This document shows, piece after piece, positions 1 through 7,929 of a stretch of DNA of 22,396 bases. The position numbers and the translations under genes are program-made. Source of the stretch: an uncultured Lentisphaeria bacterium (GTDB lineage: Bacteria; Verrucomicrobiota; Lentisphaeria; JABSQK01; CAJWLW01); the NCBI GenBank assembly GCA_913042885.1, contig CAJWLW010000046.1, positions 1-22,396 on the forward strand, read 5' to 3'. The notes under the pieces were generated by a model. The model searched no databases and was not told the DNA's origin. It saw only the letters and a list, made by a program, of their open reading frames with translations. Positions within the stretch are counted from its first letter, which is position 1. Every line of letters starts with the position of its first letter.

Positions 1-136
1 CTGCTGGGGCATCAACCACGAGGCGATGCACCTGCCGGGGTCGCTGGTGATCAAGGCGGACGAAGCAACCGGCGCGATGATGCGCGAGTTTCAGGGTGCC
101 GCGTTGCGACCTGTAAATCCATGGGTACAAGACTGA
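1..136 (+). CDS. C-terminal fragment of an unidentified protein (5' end outside window)
   Basis: An open frame (codons from base 2) runs in from the left edge and stops at a TGA at 134-136. About 44 residues are visible, containing the segment CWGINHEAMHLPGSLVIKAD and ending in NPWVQD. I do not recognise the family from this tail. Its stop overlaps by one base the ATG at 136 of the following hydrolase gene (TGATG), so the two are probably translated from one mRNA with coupled initiation. The tail is rich in charged residues and has no membrane segment. The only support for a real gene is the uninterrupted frame and the neat junction with the next gene. Confidence 0.5.
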   Translation, partial: CWGINHEAMHLPGSLVIKADEATGAMMREFQGAALRPVNPWVQD

Positions 137-2022
137 TGGCAACGTTCGAGGTTCGGGTCACAGACAACATCATGGTGCCGATGCGCGACGGTGTCGAGCT
201 GGCGGCCGATCTGTACCGTCCGGCGCAAGCGGATGCGATAGTCGAGGAGCCGCTGCCGGTACTGCTGTTCCGGACCCCGTACAACAAGGTCAATTTCGAG
301 CGCGACCAAAACTACGGCAAGTATTTTGGCGGGCACGGGTACATCGTGGTGATGCAGGACTGCCGCGGTTGCTTCCGGTCCGGCGGCGAGGTCAACTTCC
401 TGATTCCCGAAGCCGAGGACGGCTACGACACGCTGGAGTGGATCGACGCACAGCCCTGGTCGAACGGAAAAGTCGGCTCGTTCGGCACGTCATGGTCCGG
501 ATGGACCCAGACAGCGATGGCGGCGTTGGGTCCGGAGAACCTCACAGCGATGATTCCGAACATGAGCGGGGCGGACGCCTACTCGAGTTCAGTCCGTCAC
601 AACGGTGCTTTGGAGTTGCGGTTCCTGGCGTGGGCCTTCTGGCACTCTGCCGGCAATACCCAGGCGGCATTGAAAACCGACCCGGCAGTGGACGCCGGTC
701 TGAATGCCGGGCCGGTCCGCTTCAGCGACTGGCTCACGCGATTGCCTATCCGCCGCGGCCAGACGCAGTTGAAACTGGTACCGGCATACGAGAAGTGGGC
801 CTTCGACATTGTGACGCGGGCCGATTATGACAAAGACTACTGGGGCCATCCGAGCATGGCACCCAAGCTGTTTTGGGATCGTTTTCCCGATATCCCGACG
901 CTTCTGGTGGGCGGCTGGTATGATTCGTACACGCGCGCCACGTTCGAGAACTATTGCGGCCTCTCCGCCTGCAAGTCATGTGTGAAGGTATTGGTCGGCC
1001 CGTGGACCCATGGCGACACGACCACCGAAGAATCATTTTCCGGCGACGTCGAATTCGGTCCGGATTCCACACTGGATAGCTTCCGCGGGCTCAATCACCG
1101 TTGGTTCGACGCAGCTCTGAAAGGCGACGGATCGGCGATCACGGACCAACCGCCGGTGCGCATTTTCGTGATGGGCGGCGGCGATGGGCATCGCACGCCT
1201 GCCGGCCGGTTGTTTCATGGCGGCAGATGGCGCGACGAAGAGACGTGGCCGTTGCAGCGCACGGCATACACGGATTTTTACCTGCACGGCGACGGGAGAT
1301 TGACTCAGGAACCTCCGTCATTCGAAACCGCCGGCACGACGTACAGCTTCGATCCGGCGCATCCGGTACCGTCCATCGGCGGCAACGTGTCGTCGCTCAA
1401 CCAGCTCGGCCCGTTGCCGGCAGGCATCACAGATCCGGGCCTGGCGACGTACGCGTCGCGCGCCGAGGACCTGATGCAGGCGGGCGGCTTCGACCAGATC
1501 GAGAACAGCGACAGTTTCGGCTGCCGGCTGCCATACCTGCCGCTCGGCTCGCGTCCGGATGTGCTGGTCTTCGAAACCGAGCCACTGACGGAAGACGTCG
1601 AAGTGACAGGACCCGTTTCAGTGACGCTGTGGGTTGCCACCAGCGCGGTCGATACCGATTTCACCGCCAAGTTGATCGACGTCTATCCGCCGAATCCATC
1701 GTATCCGCACGGCTATGCGTTGAATCTGACTGACAGCATCCAGCGACTGCGTTACCGCGACGGGCGCGAGCGCGGCGAGCTGGTTGAGTCAGGCGAAGTC
1801 GTGAAGGTGACGTTCCCGCTGTACCCAACGAGCAATCTGTTCGTCGCCGGCCATCGCATCCGTGTCGACATTTCGAGTTCCAATTTTCCGCGGTTCGACG
1901 TCAACCCGAATACCGGCGAAGCGATCGGCTGTGAGCGTCGACGCGTCGTGGCGGACAACACGGTATTTCACGACCGGCAACGGCCGTCCAAGATCACCTT
2001 GCCGGTGACTCCGTCTACGTGA
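136..2022 (+). CDS. CocE/NonD family serine hydrolase (X-Pro dipeptidyl-peptidase S15 fold)
   Basis: Predicted alpha/beta hydrolase of the CocE/NonD group (cocaine esterase, glutaryl acylases, X-Pro dipeptidyl peptidases), which cleave ester or amide bonds. The start at 136 gives 628 residues, typical of the family; an in-frame ATG at 121 would add five residues, but 136 forms a TGATG junction with the upstream gene. The N-terminal hydrolase domain opens with the family's typical VPMRDGVELAADLYRP segment. The visible triad candidates are Ser119 in GTSWSG, Asp263 in GGWYDSY and His292 in GPWTHGD, spaced almost exactly as in CocE. Residues from about 345 onward look like the C-terminal jelly-roll (X-Pro_C) domain, with VTGPVSVTLWVATSAVDTDF. 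There is no signal peptide, so it is probably cytoplasmic. The substrate cannot be told from sequence. Confidence 0.9.
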   Translation: MATFEVRVTDNIMVPMRDGVELAADLYRPAQADAIVEEPLPVLLFRTPYNKVNFERDQNYGKYFGGHGYIVVMQDCRGCFRSGGEVNFLIPEAEDGYDTLEWIDAQPWSNGKVGSFGTSWSGWTQTAMAALGPENLTAMIPNMSGADAYSSSVRHNGALELRFLAWAFWHSAGNTQAALKTDPAVDAGLNAGPVRFSDWLTRLPIRRGQTQLKLVPAYEKWAFDIVTRADYDKDYWGHPSMAPKLFWDRFPDIPTLLVGGWYDSYTRATFENYCGLSACKSCVKVLVGPWTHGDTTTEESFSGDVEFGPDSTLDSFRGLNHRWFDAALKGDGSAITDQPPVRIFVMGGGDGHRTPAGRLFHGGRWRDEETWPLQRTAYTDFYLHGDGRLTQEPPSFETAGTTYSFDPAHPVPSIGGNVSSLNQLGPLPAGITDPGLATYASRAEDLMQAGGFDQIENSDSFGCRLPYLPLGSRPDVLVFETEPLTEDVEVTGPVSVTLWVATSAVDTDFTAKLIDVYPPNPSYPHGYALNLTDSIQRLRYRDGRERGELVESGEVVKVTFPLYPTSNLFVAGHRIRVDISSSNFPRFDVNPNTGEAIGCERRRVVADNTVFHDRQRPSKITLPVTPST

Positions 2023-2038
2023 GGATTACAGGACAGTT

Positions 2039-2695
2039 GTGAGTCGTTTCAAACACATTAAGCAAATGCCGGGCTGTGCAACTAAAGTGCTGGCGCTCGG
2101 CACCCGGATGCTTGGCAGTACGCTGCGTCTGGAAGTGGACGATCCCGACGGATTTCTCGAGACCGATCCGCCGGAACCCTGTATTATGTCGATCTGGCAC
2201 AATCGTCTGCTGTGCATGCCGACGGTCCTTCCGTTGCATATCCGGGAGCGCTGCGCAGCACTGGTGAGCCAGTCACGCGACGGCGGATATATCTGCGATT
2301 TTCTGAAGTGCTTCGGGATCGGCTCGATCCGCGGCTCGAGCAGTCGCGGCGGCGCCGAATCTCTGCGAGACATGCAGCGGTTTCTGATCGATGGCGGCGT
2401 GCTGGGGTTGACACCCGACGGACCGCGCGGGCCGCGCTACGAAGTGCAGGACGGCATCTGCTGGCTGGCCAGCCGAGCGCAGGTGCCGATTCGTTCAGTT
2501 GCGGTGAACACCCGCAGTCACTGGGAGCTGAACAACTGGGACGGGACGCAGATCCCGAAGCCATTCACTCGCACCCGGTTGGTGATCGGCAGCCCGATCC
2601 GCATCGCCCCGGAACTGGACAACGACGGTTTGGCAGCCTGCAAACAATTGGTCAAGCAAAAAATGGCCGAAGCCACGGCGTGGGATCAGGCCTGA
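2039..2695 (+). CDS. DUF374 lysophospholipid acyltransferase-like protein
   Basis: A 218-residue protein with the hallmarks of the DUF374 branch of the lysophospholipid acyltransferase (LPLAT) superfamily: WHNR at 53-56, SRDGG at 79-83, RGSSSRGG at 98-105 and TPDGPRGPR at 125-133. Members are thought to transfer acyl chains to lipid A-like or phospholipid acceptors at the inner membrane, although the reaction of DUF374 itself is poorly defined. The start is GTG at 2039, with an AGGA ribosome binding site at 2030-2033. It lies 16 bases after the hydrolase stop, so co-transcription is likely. The gene ends tail to tail with lolD on the other strand, overlapping it by 10 bases. In diderms DUF374 genes often sit near lipid A or envelope genes, which fits the adjacent Lol transporter. 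Confidence 0.88.
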   Translation: MSRFKHIKQMPGCATKVLALGTRMLGSTLRLEVDDPDGFLETDPPEPCIMSIWHNRLLCMPTVLPLHIRERCAALVSQSRDGGYICDFLKCFGIGSIRGSSSRGGAESLRDMQRFLIDGGVLGLTPDGPRGPRYEVQDGICWLASRAQVPIRSVAVNTRSHWELNNWDGTQIPKPFTRTRLVIGSPIRIAPELDNDGLAACKQLVKQKMAEATAWDQA

Positions 2696-3396
2696 CTGCC
2701 GTCATGCTCACCGTCGACAGGCGGATGCAGTTGGCCGCCCTCGAGGACAAAGACCTGATTGGCGCGGACGGTGAGTGACATGTCGTGGGTGACCATGACG
2801 ATGGTCTTGCCGTCGTTGTCGCGCAGTCCGGCGAGAATGCGCATGATATCCTCAGACGTGTCCGGGTCGAGATTGCCGGTGGGTTCGTCTGCCAGGATGA
2901 TGTCGGGGTCATTCATCAGCGCCCGGGCGATAGCGATGCGCTGCTGTTCGCCGCCGGAGAGTTCGGCCGGAAAATGGTGCGCGCGGTCCTGCAGATCGAC
3001 CTGTATGAGAAGATCGAGGGCGCGTGCTGTCGCGGCGCGTTTCGAATTGCCGACGAGGCGGCTGGCAAGCGCGACATTTTCCAGGGCGTTGAGTCCGGGC
3101 ATCAACTGGTAGGACTGGAAGACGAAGCCGATGTGCTTCTGCCTGAACACGGCGCTGCGGTCGGCGCGCATGTCTGAAACGGTTTGCCCGAAGCAAACGA
3201 CCTTTCCGCAGTCTGGGCTGTCGAGAGCCCCGGCAAGATGCAGCAGCGTGCTCTTGCCGCAACCGGACTTGCCGGTAACCACGACCCACGTGCCGGGTTC
3301 AACGGTAAGCTCGGCACCGCACAGCACGTCGATGACATGCGTTTTAAGCGTGTAGCGCTTGGCCAGAGAAATAAGTTGGAGGGCGGGTTCGGGCAT
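2686..3396 (-). CDS. lolD: Lipoprotein-releasing system ATP-binding protein LolD
   Basis: ABC transporter ATPase of 236 residues in the LolD/MacB subgroup. It shows Walker A GKSGCGKST at 42-50, Q-loop Gln94 in FVFQSYQLMPGLNALENV, ABC signature LSGGEQQR at 146-153, Walker B IILADE at 166-171 and a switch histidine in MVTHD. The LMPGLNALENVALA segment after the Q-loop is characteristic of LolD-type ATPases. It would power extraction of lipoproteins from the inner membrane for delivery to the outer membrane. The ATG at 3396 lies one base after the stop of the permease gene (TGAAATG), and no separate ribosome binding site is visible, so coupled translation is likely. The 3' end overlaps the DUF374 gene by 10 bases. 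MacB-like efflux is the main alternative, but the permease partner favours Lol. Confidence 0.92.
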   Translation of the reverse strand: MPEPALQLISLAKRYTLKTHVIDVLCGAELTVEPGTWVVVTGKSGCGKSTLLHLAGALDSPDCGKVVCFGQTVSDMRADRSAVFRQKHIGFVFQSYQLMPGLNALENVALASRLVGNSKRAATARALDLLIQVDLQDRAHHFPAELSGGEQQRIAIARALMNDPDIILADEPTGNLDPDTSEDIMRILAGLRDNDGKTIVMVTHDMSLTVRANQVFVLEGGQLHPPVDGEHDGSQA

Positions 3397-3397
3397 T

Positions 3398-4678
3398 TCA
3401 GGAATCGTGTTGCAAGGCTCGGGTGGGCTGCAAACTCACCGCATAGATCGCCGGTATAAGTGCACCGAGCACACAGATCACGAACGAGATGGCGTCGATT
3501 ATTATGATATCCCTCTTGCTGATATGCGCCGGGATGACCGTAAGCATATAAAGTTCCGGCGGGAACACGGAGATATTGAAGGCCCACTCGATGAATTCCT
3601 GGATCCGGCCGCGATAGTTGACGACCAAAAGGCCGACGACGGTGCCGAGCCCGACGCCTGCCAACCCAACGATGGCGCCCTGCAGGAGGAACACCGACAG
3701 GATCGTCCGCTGCGTCGCCCCCAGCGCCTTGAGCACGCCGATCTCGCGGGTTTTCTGAATGACGATGGTGATCAGCGTCGCAGCGATGCTGAACGACGAG
3801 ACAATGACGATGAAAACCAGCACGAAAAACTGCAGATTCTTCTCCACTGCCAGGGCACGGAAAAACTCGGCGTTCTTCTCCATCCAGGTGACCGCCGCGA
3901 GTCCGCCGAAGCCGCCGTCCTCGCCAATCGCTTTGCGCACCTCGTGCACGCGTTCCGGATCGTCCGTCCAGATCTTGATGACAGTCGCATCACCCCATTC
4001 AGAGCGGAAGACCTCGTTTGCTTTGTCGATGTGAGTGACGATGATCTCGTTGTCATACAGGTGCATGCCGATGGAATAGATGCCGGCAACGGTGAGTTCC
4101 TCGGGGGAATAGACCTTGCCGGGGTCCTCGATGACGATTTCATCGTTTTCGTCAAATTTGATCCACTCTCGCAGGGCGCCGGTCGGGTGCACGATGATCT
4201 TGTCGCCGATCCGGAGATTGAAATCCATAGCCAGGAAATTGCCGATCAGCACTTCGTCTTCCTCGATCTCGTACTTGCCCCTGATGATGCTCTCCTTGAG
4301 TTTGGAGACATGCTGCTCGGTGGCTGGGTCGATGCCACGAATCATCTTCGCTGCGAGGCGGCGCCGGGTCTGGACAAAGGCGGGGCCATTGGCTTCGGGT
4401 GCGGCCTTGAATCCGAGAGCGCGAAGCCGCTCGATGTAGGTGTCGGCGTCGTGAATCGGTTCTTCGTCGGGCATCATCAGCTCGAGATGCGCCTGGAACC
4501 GGAACATGGCTTCGCGATAGTCACGGCTGAAACCGGCCATGACAGCGATCACGACGATCAGGACAGCGACGCCGACAATCGGCCCGAGGACCGCGAGCAG
4601 CGGAATGAACCATGAAATGAACGTGCCCTTCGGCTTGAGATAGCGCCAGGCGAGGAAAAGGCTCGTCGTGTTGATCAT
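3398..4678 (-). CDS. LolC/LolE-type lipoprotein-releasing ABC permease
   Basis: Inner-membrane permease of 426 residues with the LolC/E layout. It begins with LFLAWRYLKPKG, then a first membrane helix at about 22-50, then a periplasmic domain of roughly 220 residues, then three C-terminal helices forming the FtsX-like domain with TREIGVLKALGATQRTIL. It would pair with LolD, encoded immediately downstream, to release lipoproteins. Only one permease is present here. Escherichia coli uses LolC plus LolE, whereas some bacteria use a single LolF-type homodimer, so this gene may do both jobs or have a partner elsewhere. The start at 4678 suits the conserved N-terminus, but I see no strong ribosome binding site. 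A TAGTAT box upstream, in the 214-base divergent intergenic region, is a weak -10 candidate. Two lipoproteins encoded later in the window are plausible clients. Confidence 0.9.
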   Translation of the reverse strand: MINTTSLFLAWRYLKPKGTFISWFIPLLAVLGPIVGVAVLIVVIAVMAGFSRDYREAMFRFQAHLELMMPDEEPIHDADTYIERLRALGFKAAPEANGPAFVQTRRRLAAKMIRGIDPATEQHVSKLKESIIRGKYEIEEDEVLIGNFLAMDFNLRIGDKIIVHPTGALREWIKFDENDEIVIEDPGKVYSPEELTVAGIYSIGMHLYDNEIIVTHIDKANEVFRSEWGDATVIKIWTDDPERVHEVRKAIGEDGGFGGLAAVTWMEKNAEFFRALAVEKNLQFFVLVFIVIVSSFSIAATLITIVIQKTREIGVLKALGATQRTILSVFLLQGAIVGLAGVGLGTVVGLLVVNYRGRIQEFIEWAFNISVFPPELYMLTVIPAHISKRDIIIIDAISFVICVLGALIPAIYAVSLQPTRALQHDS

Positions 4679-4812
4679 CGCGGATTAAGCCGGCGGTCGA
4701 CAAAGTGTCGCATACTAGTTGTTCCGCGATCCGTATCGTTGCCGGATCACGGGTGGTACAGACGCTGGTGATAATAGTTGGGCACCGGACGAATGCAAGA
4801 ATCTACCGCAGT

Positions 4813-4840
4813 TTGTCTGCCCAAGGTTCCGTGGTATACT
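4813..4840 (+). promoter_or_regulatory. Candidate sigma70-type promoter for the isomerase-epimerase/GT operon
   Basis: TTGTCT at 4813-4818 and TATACT at 4835-4840 are 16 bases apart, and the -10 is preceded by TGG, giving an extended -10 (TGN-TATACT). It would start transcription near 4847, about 45 bases before the ATG at 4893. The rest of 4679-4892, the divergent spacer with the lolCE-like gene, shows no gene. The call rests on consensus match only. Confidence 0.4.
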
Positions 4841-4892
4841 TGCGACCTTCACAATGTCTTTCCTTAGTCAATGACTGTTCGGGAGTAACACC

Positions 4893-5747
4893 ATGGCCTT
4901 TCGCTACACCGGGTTTGCGGACGAAGCTTCGAAAAGTATCGGCGGTCAGATAGCCGCGACACAGGCGGCGGGCTGGCGCAGCATCGAGCTGCGGCTCGTC
5001 GGTGACGTGCATTACAGCGCCCTGTCGGACGCTGACTTTGACGCCGCCATGCAGCAACTCGGCGATGCCGGCATCGAAATCGCCGGCTTCGGCGGCTCCA
5101 TCGCCAATTGGGCGCGACCGATCACGACGGATTTCCAGGTCGACCTGGATGAGCTGCACGCCACCATCCCGCGCATGCAGAAGCAGGGAGTCAAACTGCT
5201 GCGCATCATGTCGTACCCGCAACCGAACGACAATCCATGGCCCGAGGCCGACTGGAAAGCGGAAGTGTTCCGCCGGCTGCGCGAGCTGGCGGCGATCGCC
5301 GAGGACGGCGGCATTCTGCTGGCACATGAGAACTGCAACGGCTACGGCTGCATCGGCCCCGACCAGACGATGGAGATGCTCGAGGCCGTCAACAGCCCGG
5401 CGTTGACATTGACCTTCGACACTGGCAATAACTCCCTGCACGATGGCGACAACGAGGCAACTTGGCGATTCTGGGAAGGGTGCAAAGATCATGTCGCCCA
5501 CATCCACATCAAGGCCGCCCGCCCTGGTGGCGACGGCAAATGGGTTACCTGCTATCCCGACGATGACCCTGTGCAGACCCGCATCCTGGCCGACCTACAG
5601 GCTCGCGGCTATGGCGACTGGATCTCTATCGAACCGCACCTGGCGGCGCAGATTCACGCCGGTATCGACGTCGTCGATGACATCGCGGCAACGGATATCT
5701 ATGTCGAATACGCGCGCCGCATCGAAACGATTGTCGACCAGCTGTGA
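4893..5747 (+). CDS. Sugar phosphate isomerase/epimerase family protein (xylose isomerase-like TIM barrel)
   Basis: A 284-residue protein of the AP endonuclease 2 / xylose isomerase-like TIM-barrel superfamily, members of which isomerise or epimerise sugars and inositol derivatives using a bound divalent metal. Likely metal ligands are Glu146 in AHENCNGYG, Asp176 in FDTGNN, His203/His205 in HIHIK and Glu247 in SIEPH. Length and motif order match single-domain family members, and there is no signal peptide. The ATG at 4893 has GGGAG at 4881-4885, seven bases upstream. The stop overlaps the GTG of the next gene by four bases (GTGA), so it is coupled to the epimerase-glycosyltransferase fusion. 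That suggests it shapes a sugar precursor for the same pathway. The exact substrate is not readable from sequence. Confidence 0.85.
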   Translation: MAFRYTGFADEASKSIGGQIAATQAAGWRSIELRLVGDVHYSALSDADFDAAMQQLGDAGIEIAGFGGSIANWARPITTDFQVDLDELHATIPRMQKQGVKLLRIMSYPQPNDNPWPEADWKAEVFRRLRELAAIAEDGGILLAHENCNGYGCIGPDQTMEMLEAVNSPALTLTFDTGNNSLHDGDNEATWRFWEGCKDHVAHIHIKAARPGGDGKWVTCYPDDDPVQTRILADLQARGYGDWISIEPHLAAQIHAGIDVVDDIAATDIYVEYARRIETIVDQL

Positions 5748-7516
5748 GCCGACAGAAAATTCTGATTACGGGCGTCGCCGGCTTCATCGGCGCCAATCTT
5801 GCACCTCGCCTGCTCGATGCCGGCTACAGTGTCGTTGGTGTCGACAATCTGTCGTACGGTTCGCGCCGCAATATGCGTGATTTCATCGACCATCGAGCTT
5901 TCGATTTCATCAAGGCCGATATTCGCGATGAAGCCGCCATGGAAACTGCGATGCAGGGCATCTCGCAGATGGTCCATCTGGCGGCCTTCAAGATTCCGCG
6001 TTACAGCGACGCGCTCGACACACTGCTGATCAATGGCCAGGGCAGCCACTGCCTCATGGAGCTGGCACGCCGCAACCAGGTCCGCATAATCGCCGCGTCG
6101 ACCGCCGACGTCTACGGAAAGAACCCGGACGTGCCGTTCACCGAAGACAGCGACATAGTGCTCGGCAGCAGCCACGTCCGCCGCTGGGCATATGCCGTGT
6201 CCAAGCTCTACGAAGAGCACCTGCTGCTCGCCTATCACGAGCGTTATAATCTGCCGGTCGTCATCCTGCGTTTCTTCGGAGGCTACGGGCCGCACATGAA
6301 TCTGAGCTGGTGGGGCGGCCCGGTTCCGGTGTTCCTCAAAGCAGCGGTGAATCGCACGCCGATCCCGGTGCACGGCGATGGCACGCAGACCCGAAGCTTC
6401 ACATACATCTCCGATTATGTCGATCCGATCATGACACTCCTGGACAAGCCCGAGATCGACGGCGAGATCTTGAACATAGGCGGCACCGAAGAGGTCTCAA
6501 TCCGTGAACTTGCAGCAGCAGTGTGGTCGACCGTTCAGAACGATCAGCCGCAGATCGACTTGATTCCATACGAATCGTTCGGCCGCTACGAGGATTGTAT
6601 GCGGCGGCAGCCGGACATTTCACGGGCCCGCGAACTGCTCGGTTACGAGCCCCGCGTCAATCTCCGGGACGGTCTGAAGCGGACCCTTGAGAGCGTGGCC
6701 ACGCAGATCCCCTTCAGTGTTGACCAGGGTACAGACACGGAATTAGGGCGCCGCGAGATGCGATTGTTCTTCCTGATCCCGGTGTACAATGAGGCCGACA
6801 ACCTCAGGCGGCTGATCCGCCAGGTCACCGGCTGTGCCGAAAGCTTGTCGAAGGCACAGCCGCAGTTCGTTTTCGTCAATGACGGCAGTACCGACGACAC
6901 CCGCGCGGTGCTCGACGAGATGGCAAAGATGTTTCCCATCACCGTGCTGGATCACGCTGCGAATGCCGGAGTGAGCGCCGCCTTCAACACCGGCTTCAAC
7001 CACCTGCTGACGCATTGCGACACGGGGGACGTGATCGTGACTCTGGAAGGGGACAACACGAGCGATCCCTCCATCCTGAAGGAAATGATTGGTGAGATCC
7101 ACCAGGGCGCGGACGTGGTGCTGGCCTCGTGCTACCACCATCGCGGCGGCATCGCCAATGTCACGTGGTGGCGTTTGATCCTCAGCCACGTCGCCAACGG
7201 TCTGGCAAAATACGCCTTCGACCTCAACGCCATTGCGACGCTCAGTTCGTTCTATCGAGCCTATCGGGTCAGCAGCCTGCAGGCGGTGCGTGCGGCCTAC
7301 GGCGAACCGCTGTTGAGCAGCGGCGGTTTCGAATGCATGGTCGAGTTGCTCGCGAAACTCAACTACTGCGACCAAGTAATCGAGGAAGTACCGATGGTAC
7401 TGGACAGCAGCCGCCGCTCGGGCAAGAGTAAAATGCGCATCGTTTCAACGATCAGCGGTTATGTGCGGCTACTGGTGCGGAAGGTGTTCACGCAGACCTT
7501 GAATCAGAAGAAGTGA
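5744..7516 (+). CDS. Fusion of NAD-dependent nucleotide-sugar epimerase/dehydratase (SDR) with family 2 glycosyltransferase
   Basis: One 590-residue frame holds two complete enzyme domains. Residues 1 to about 320 form an extended short-chain dehydrogenase of the GalE/nucleotide-sugar epimerase type: NAD-binding GVAGFIG at 10-16, STADVYG with Ser119/Thr120, and YAVSK with Tyr150 and Lys154. A linker of about 18 residues follows. Residues 339-590 form a dolichol-phosphate-mannose-synthase-like GT2: FLIPVYNE at 343-350, FVNDGSTDDT at 377-386, LEGDNTSDP at 434-442, and SSRRSGKSKM near the end. There are no C-terminal membrane helices. An internal ATG at 6758 (Met339) coincides with where a free-standing GT2 would begin. 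The gene starts at GTG 5744 inside the isomerase stop (GTGA). A plausible role is making a nucleotide sugar and transferring it to a lipid carrier. Confidence 0.88.
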   Translation: MSRQKILITGVAGFIGANLAPRLLDAGYSVVGVDNLSYGSRRNMRDFIDHRAFDFIKADIRDEAAMETAMQGISQMVHLAAFKIPRYSDALDTLLINGQGSHCLMELARRNQVRIIAASTADVYGKNPDVPFTEDSDIVLGSSHVRRWAYAVSKLYEEHLLLAYHERYNLPVVILRFFGGYGPHMNLSWWGGPVPVFLKAAVNRTPIPVHGDGTQTRSFTYISDYVDPIMTLLDKPEIDGEILNIGGTEEVSIRELAAAVWSTVQNDQPQIDLIPYESFGRYEDCMRRQPDISRARELLGYEPRVNLRDGLKRTLESVATQIPFSVDQGTDTELGRREMRLFFLIPVYNEADNLRRLIRQVTGCAESLSKAQPQFVFVNDGSTDDTRAVLDEMAKMFPITVLDHAANAGVSAAFNTGFNHLLTHCDTGDVIVTLEGDNTSDPSILKEMIGEIHQGADVVLASCYHHRGGIANVTWWRLILSHVANGLAKYAFDLNAIATLSSFYRAYRVSSLQAVRAAYGEPLLSSGGFECMVELLAKLNYCDQVIEEVPMVLDSSRRSGKSKMRIVSTISGYVRLLVRKVFTQTLNQKK

Positions 7517-7528
7517 TAACCGCTGCGG

Positions 7529-7813
7529 TCAGTCTTCGTCGATTTCGCTGAAGTCGTAGATGATCTCGCCCTCTCGGCTCCAGCCGAGTTTCTCGCGGGC
7601 CACCCGTTCGACGGCATGCGGATCGACTTGCAGTCGATGGATCTCGTCCTGCAGCTTTTCCTTGGTCTGCTGTTCCGCCAGAAGGTTCTGCTCGACCTCC
7701 CGCAGGCGTTGGCTGGTCTGGTTGTAGGTGGTGTAAGCTGGCAACAGCATGTACACACTCCACAGACTGACAGCCGCGATGACCAGTAGATGAAAAAAGC
7801 CTCTCACTGACAA
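7529..7813 (-). CDS. ftsB: FtsB/DivIC-like septum formation initiator protein
   Basis: A small bitopic membrane protein of the septum formation initiator family (FtsB/DivIC), which in known bacteria links FtsL and FtsQ to septal wall synthesis. From the TTG at 7813 it has 94 residues: a membrane helix at about 6-24, a coiled coil at about 30-62 (QRLREVEQNLLAEQQ) and the family's C-terminal motif, DPHAVERVAREKLGW then GEIIY, at about 64-86. I chose TTG because GGAGGA at 7826-7821 lies eight bases upstream. The frame stays open to an ATG at 7873, which would add 20 polar residues without a visible ribosome binding site. The acidic tail DFSEIDED is ordinary for the family. It is the last gene of a minus-strand run after dinG and cysC, but an AT-rich 116-base gap may give it its own promoter. 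Confidence 0.85.
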   Translation of the reverse strand: MSVRGFFHLLVIAAVSLWSVYMLLPAYTTYNQTSQRLREVEQNLLAEQQTKEKLQDEIHRLQVDPHAVERVAREKLGWSREGEIIYDFSEIDED

Positions 7814-7820
7814 AATTTCA

Positions 7821-7826
7821 TCCTCC
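7821..7826 (-). promoter_or_regulatory. Strong ribosome binding site deciding the ftsB TTG start
   Basis: On the minus strand GGAGGA ends eight bases before the TTG at 7813. It is among the best anti-16S matches in the window, and it favours the TTG over the in-frame ATG at 7873 and the GTG at 7807. Confidence 0.6.
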
Positions 7827-7868
7827 GAATTAGCGCCGAAGTGACGTGAACATGGGGAAATATCGCGA

Positions 7869-7898
7869 TTCATACAAAAATATCAACATGTATGCCAA
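7869..7898 (-). promoter_or_regulatory. Candidate promoter for the ftsB-like gene in an AT-rich spacer
   Basis: On the minus strand TTGGCA (7898-7893) and TATGAA (7874-7869) are 18 bases apart, in a markedly AT-rich island between cysC and the ftsB TTG start. Just upstream, a perfect palindrome AATAGCTATT covers 7905-7914. If this promoter is real, the ATG at 7873 lies inside its -10 box and cannot be the start of ftsB, which again supports TTG 7813. Confidence 0.35.
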
Positions 7899-7929
7899 AA
7901 ATTTAATAGCTATTTTTGCTTGAACCAAG

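Noticed and set aside
3359..4615. A 418-codon plus-strand frame antisense to the Lol permease
   Set aside because: Very Asp/His/Arg-rich translation without a domain; the minus-strand frame encodes a textbook LolC/E permease.
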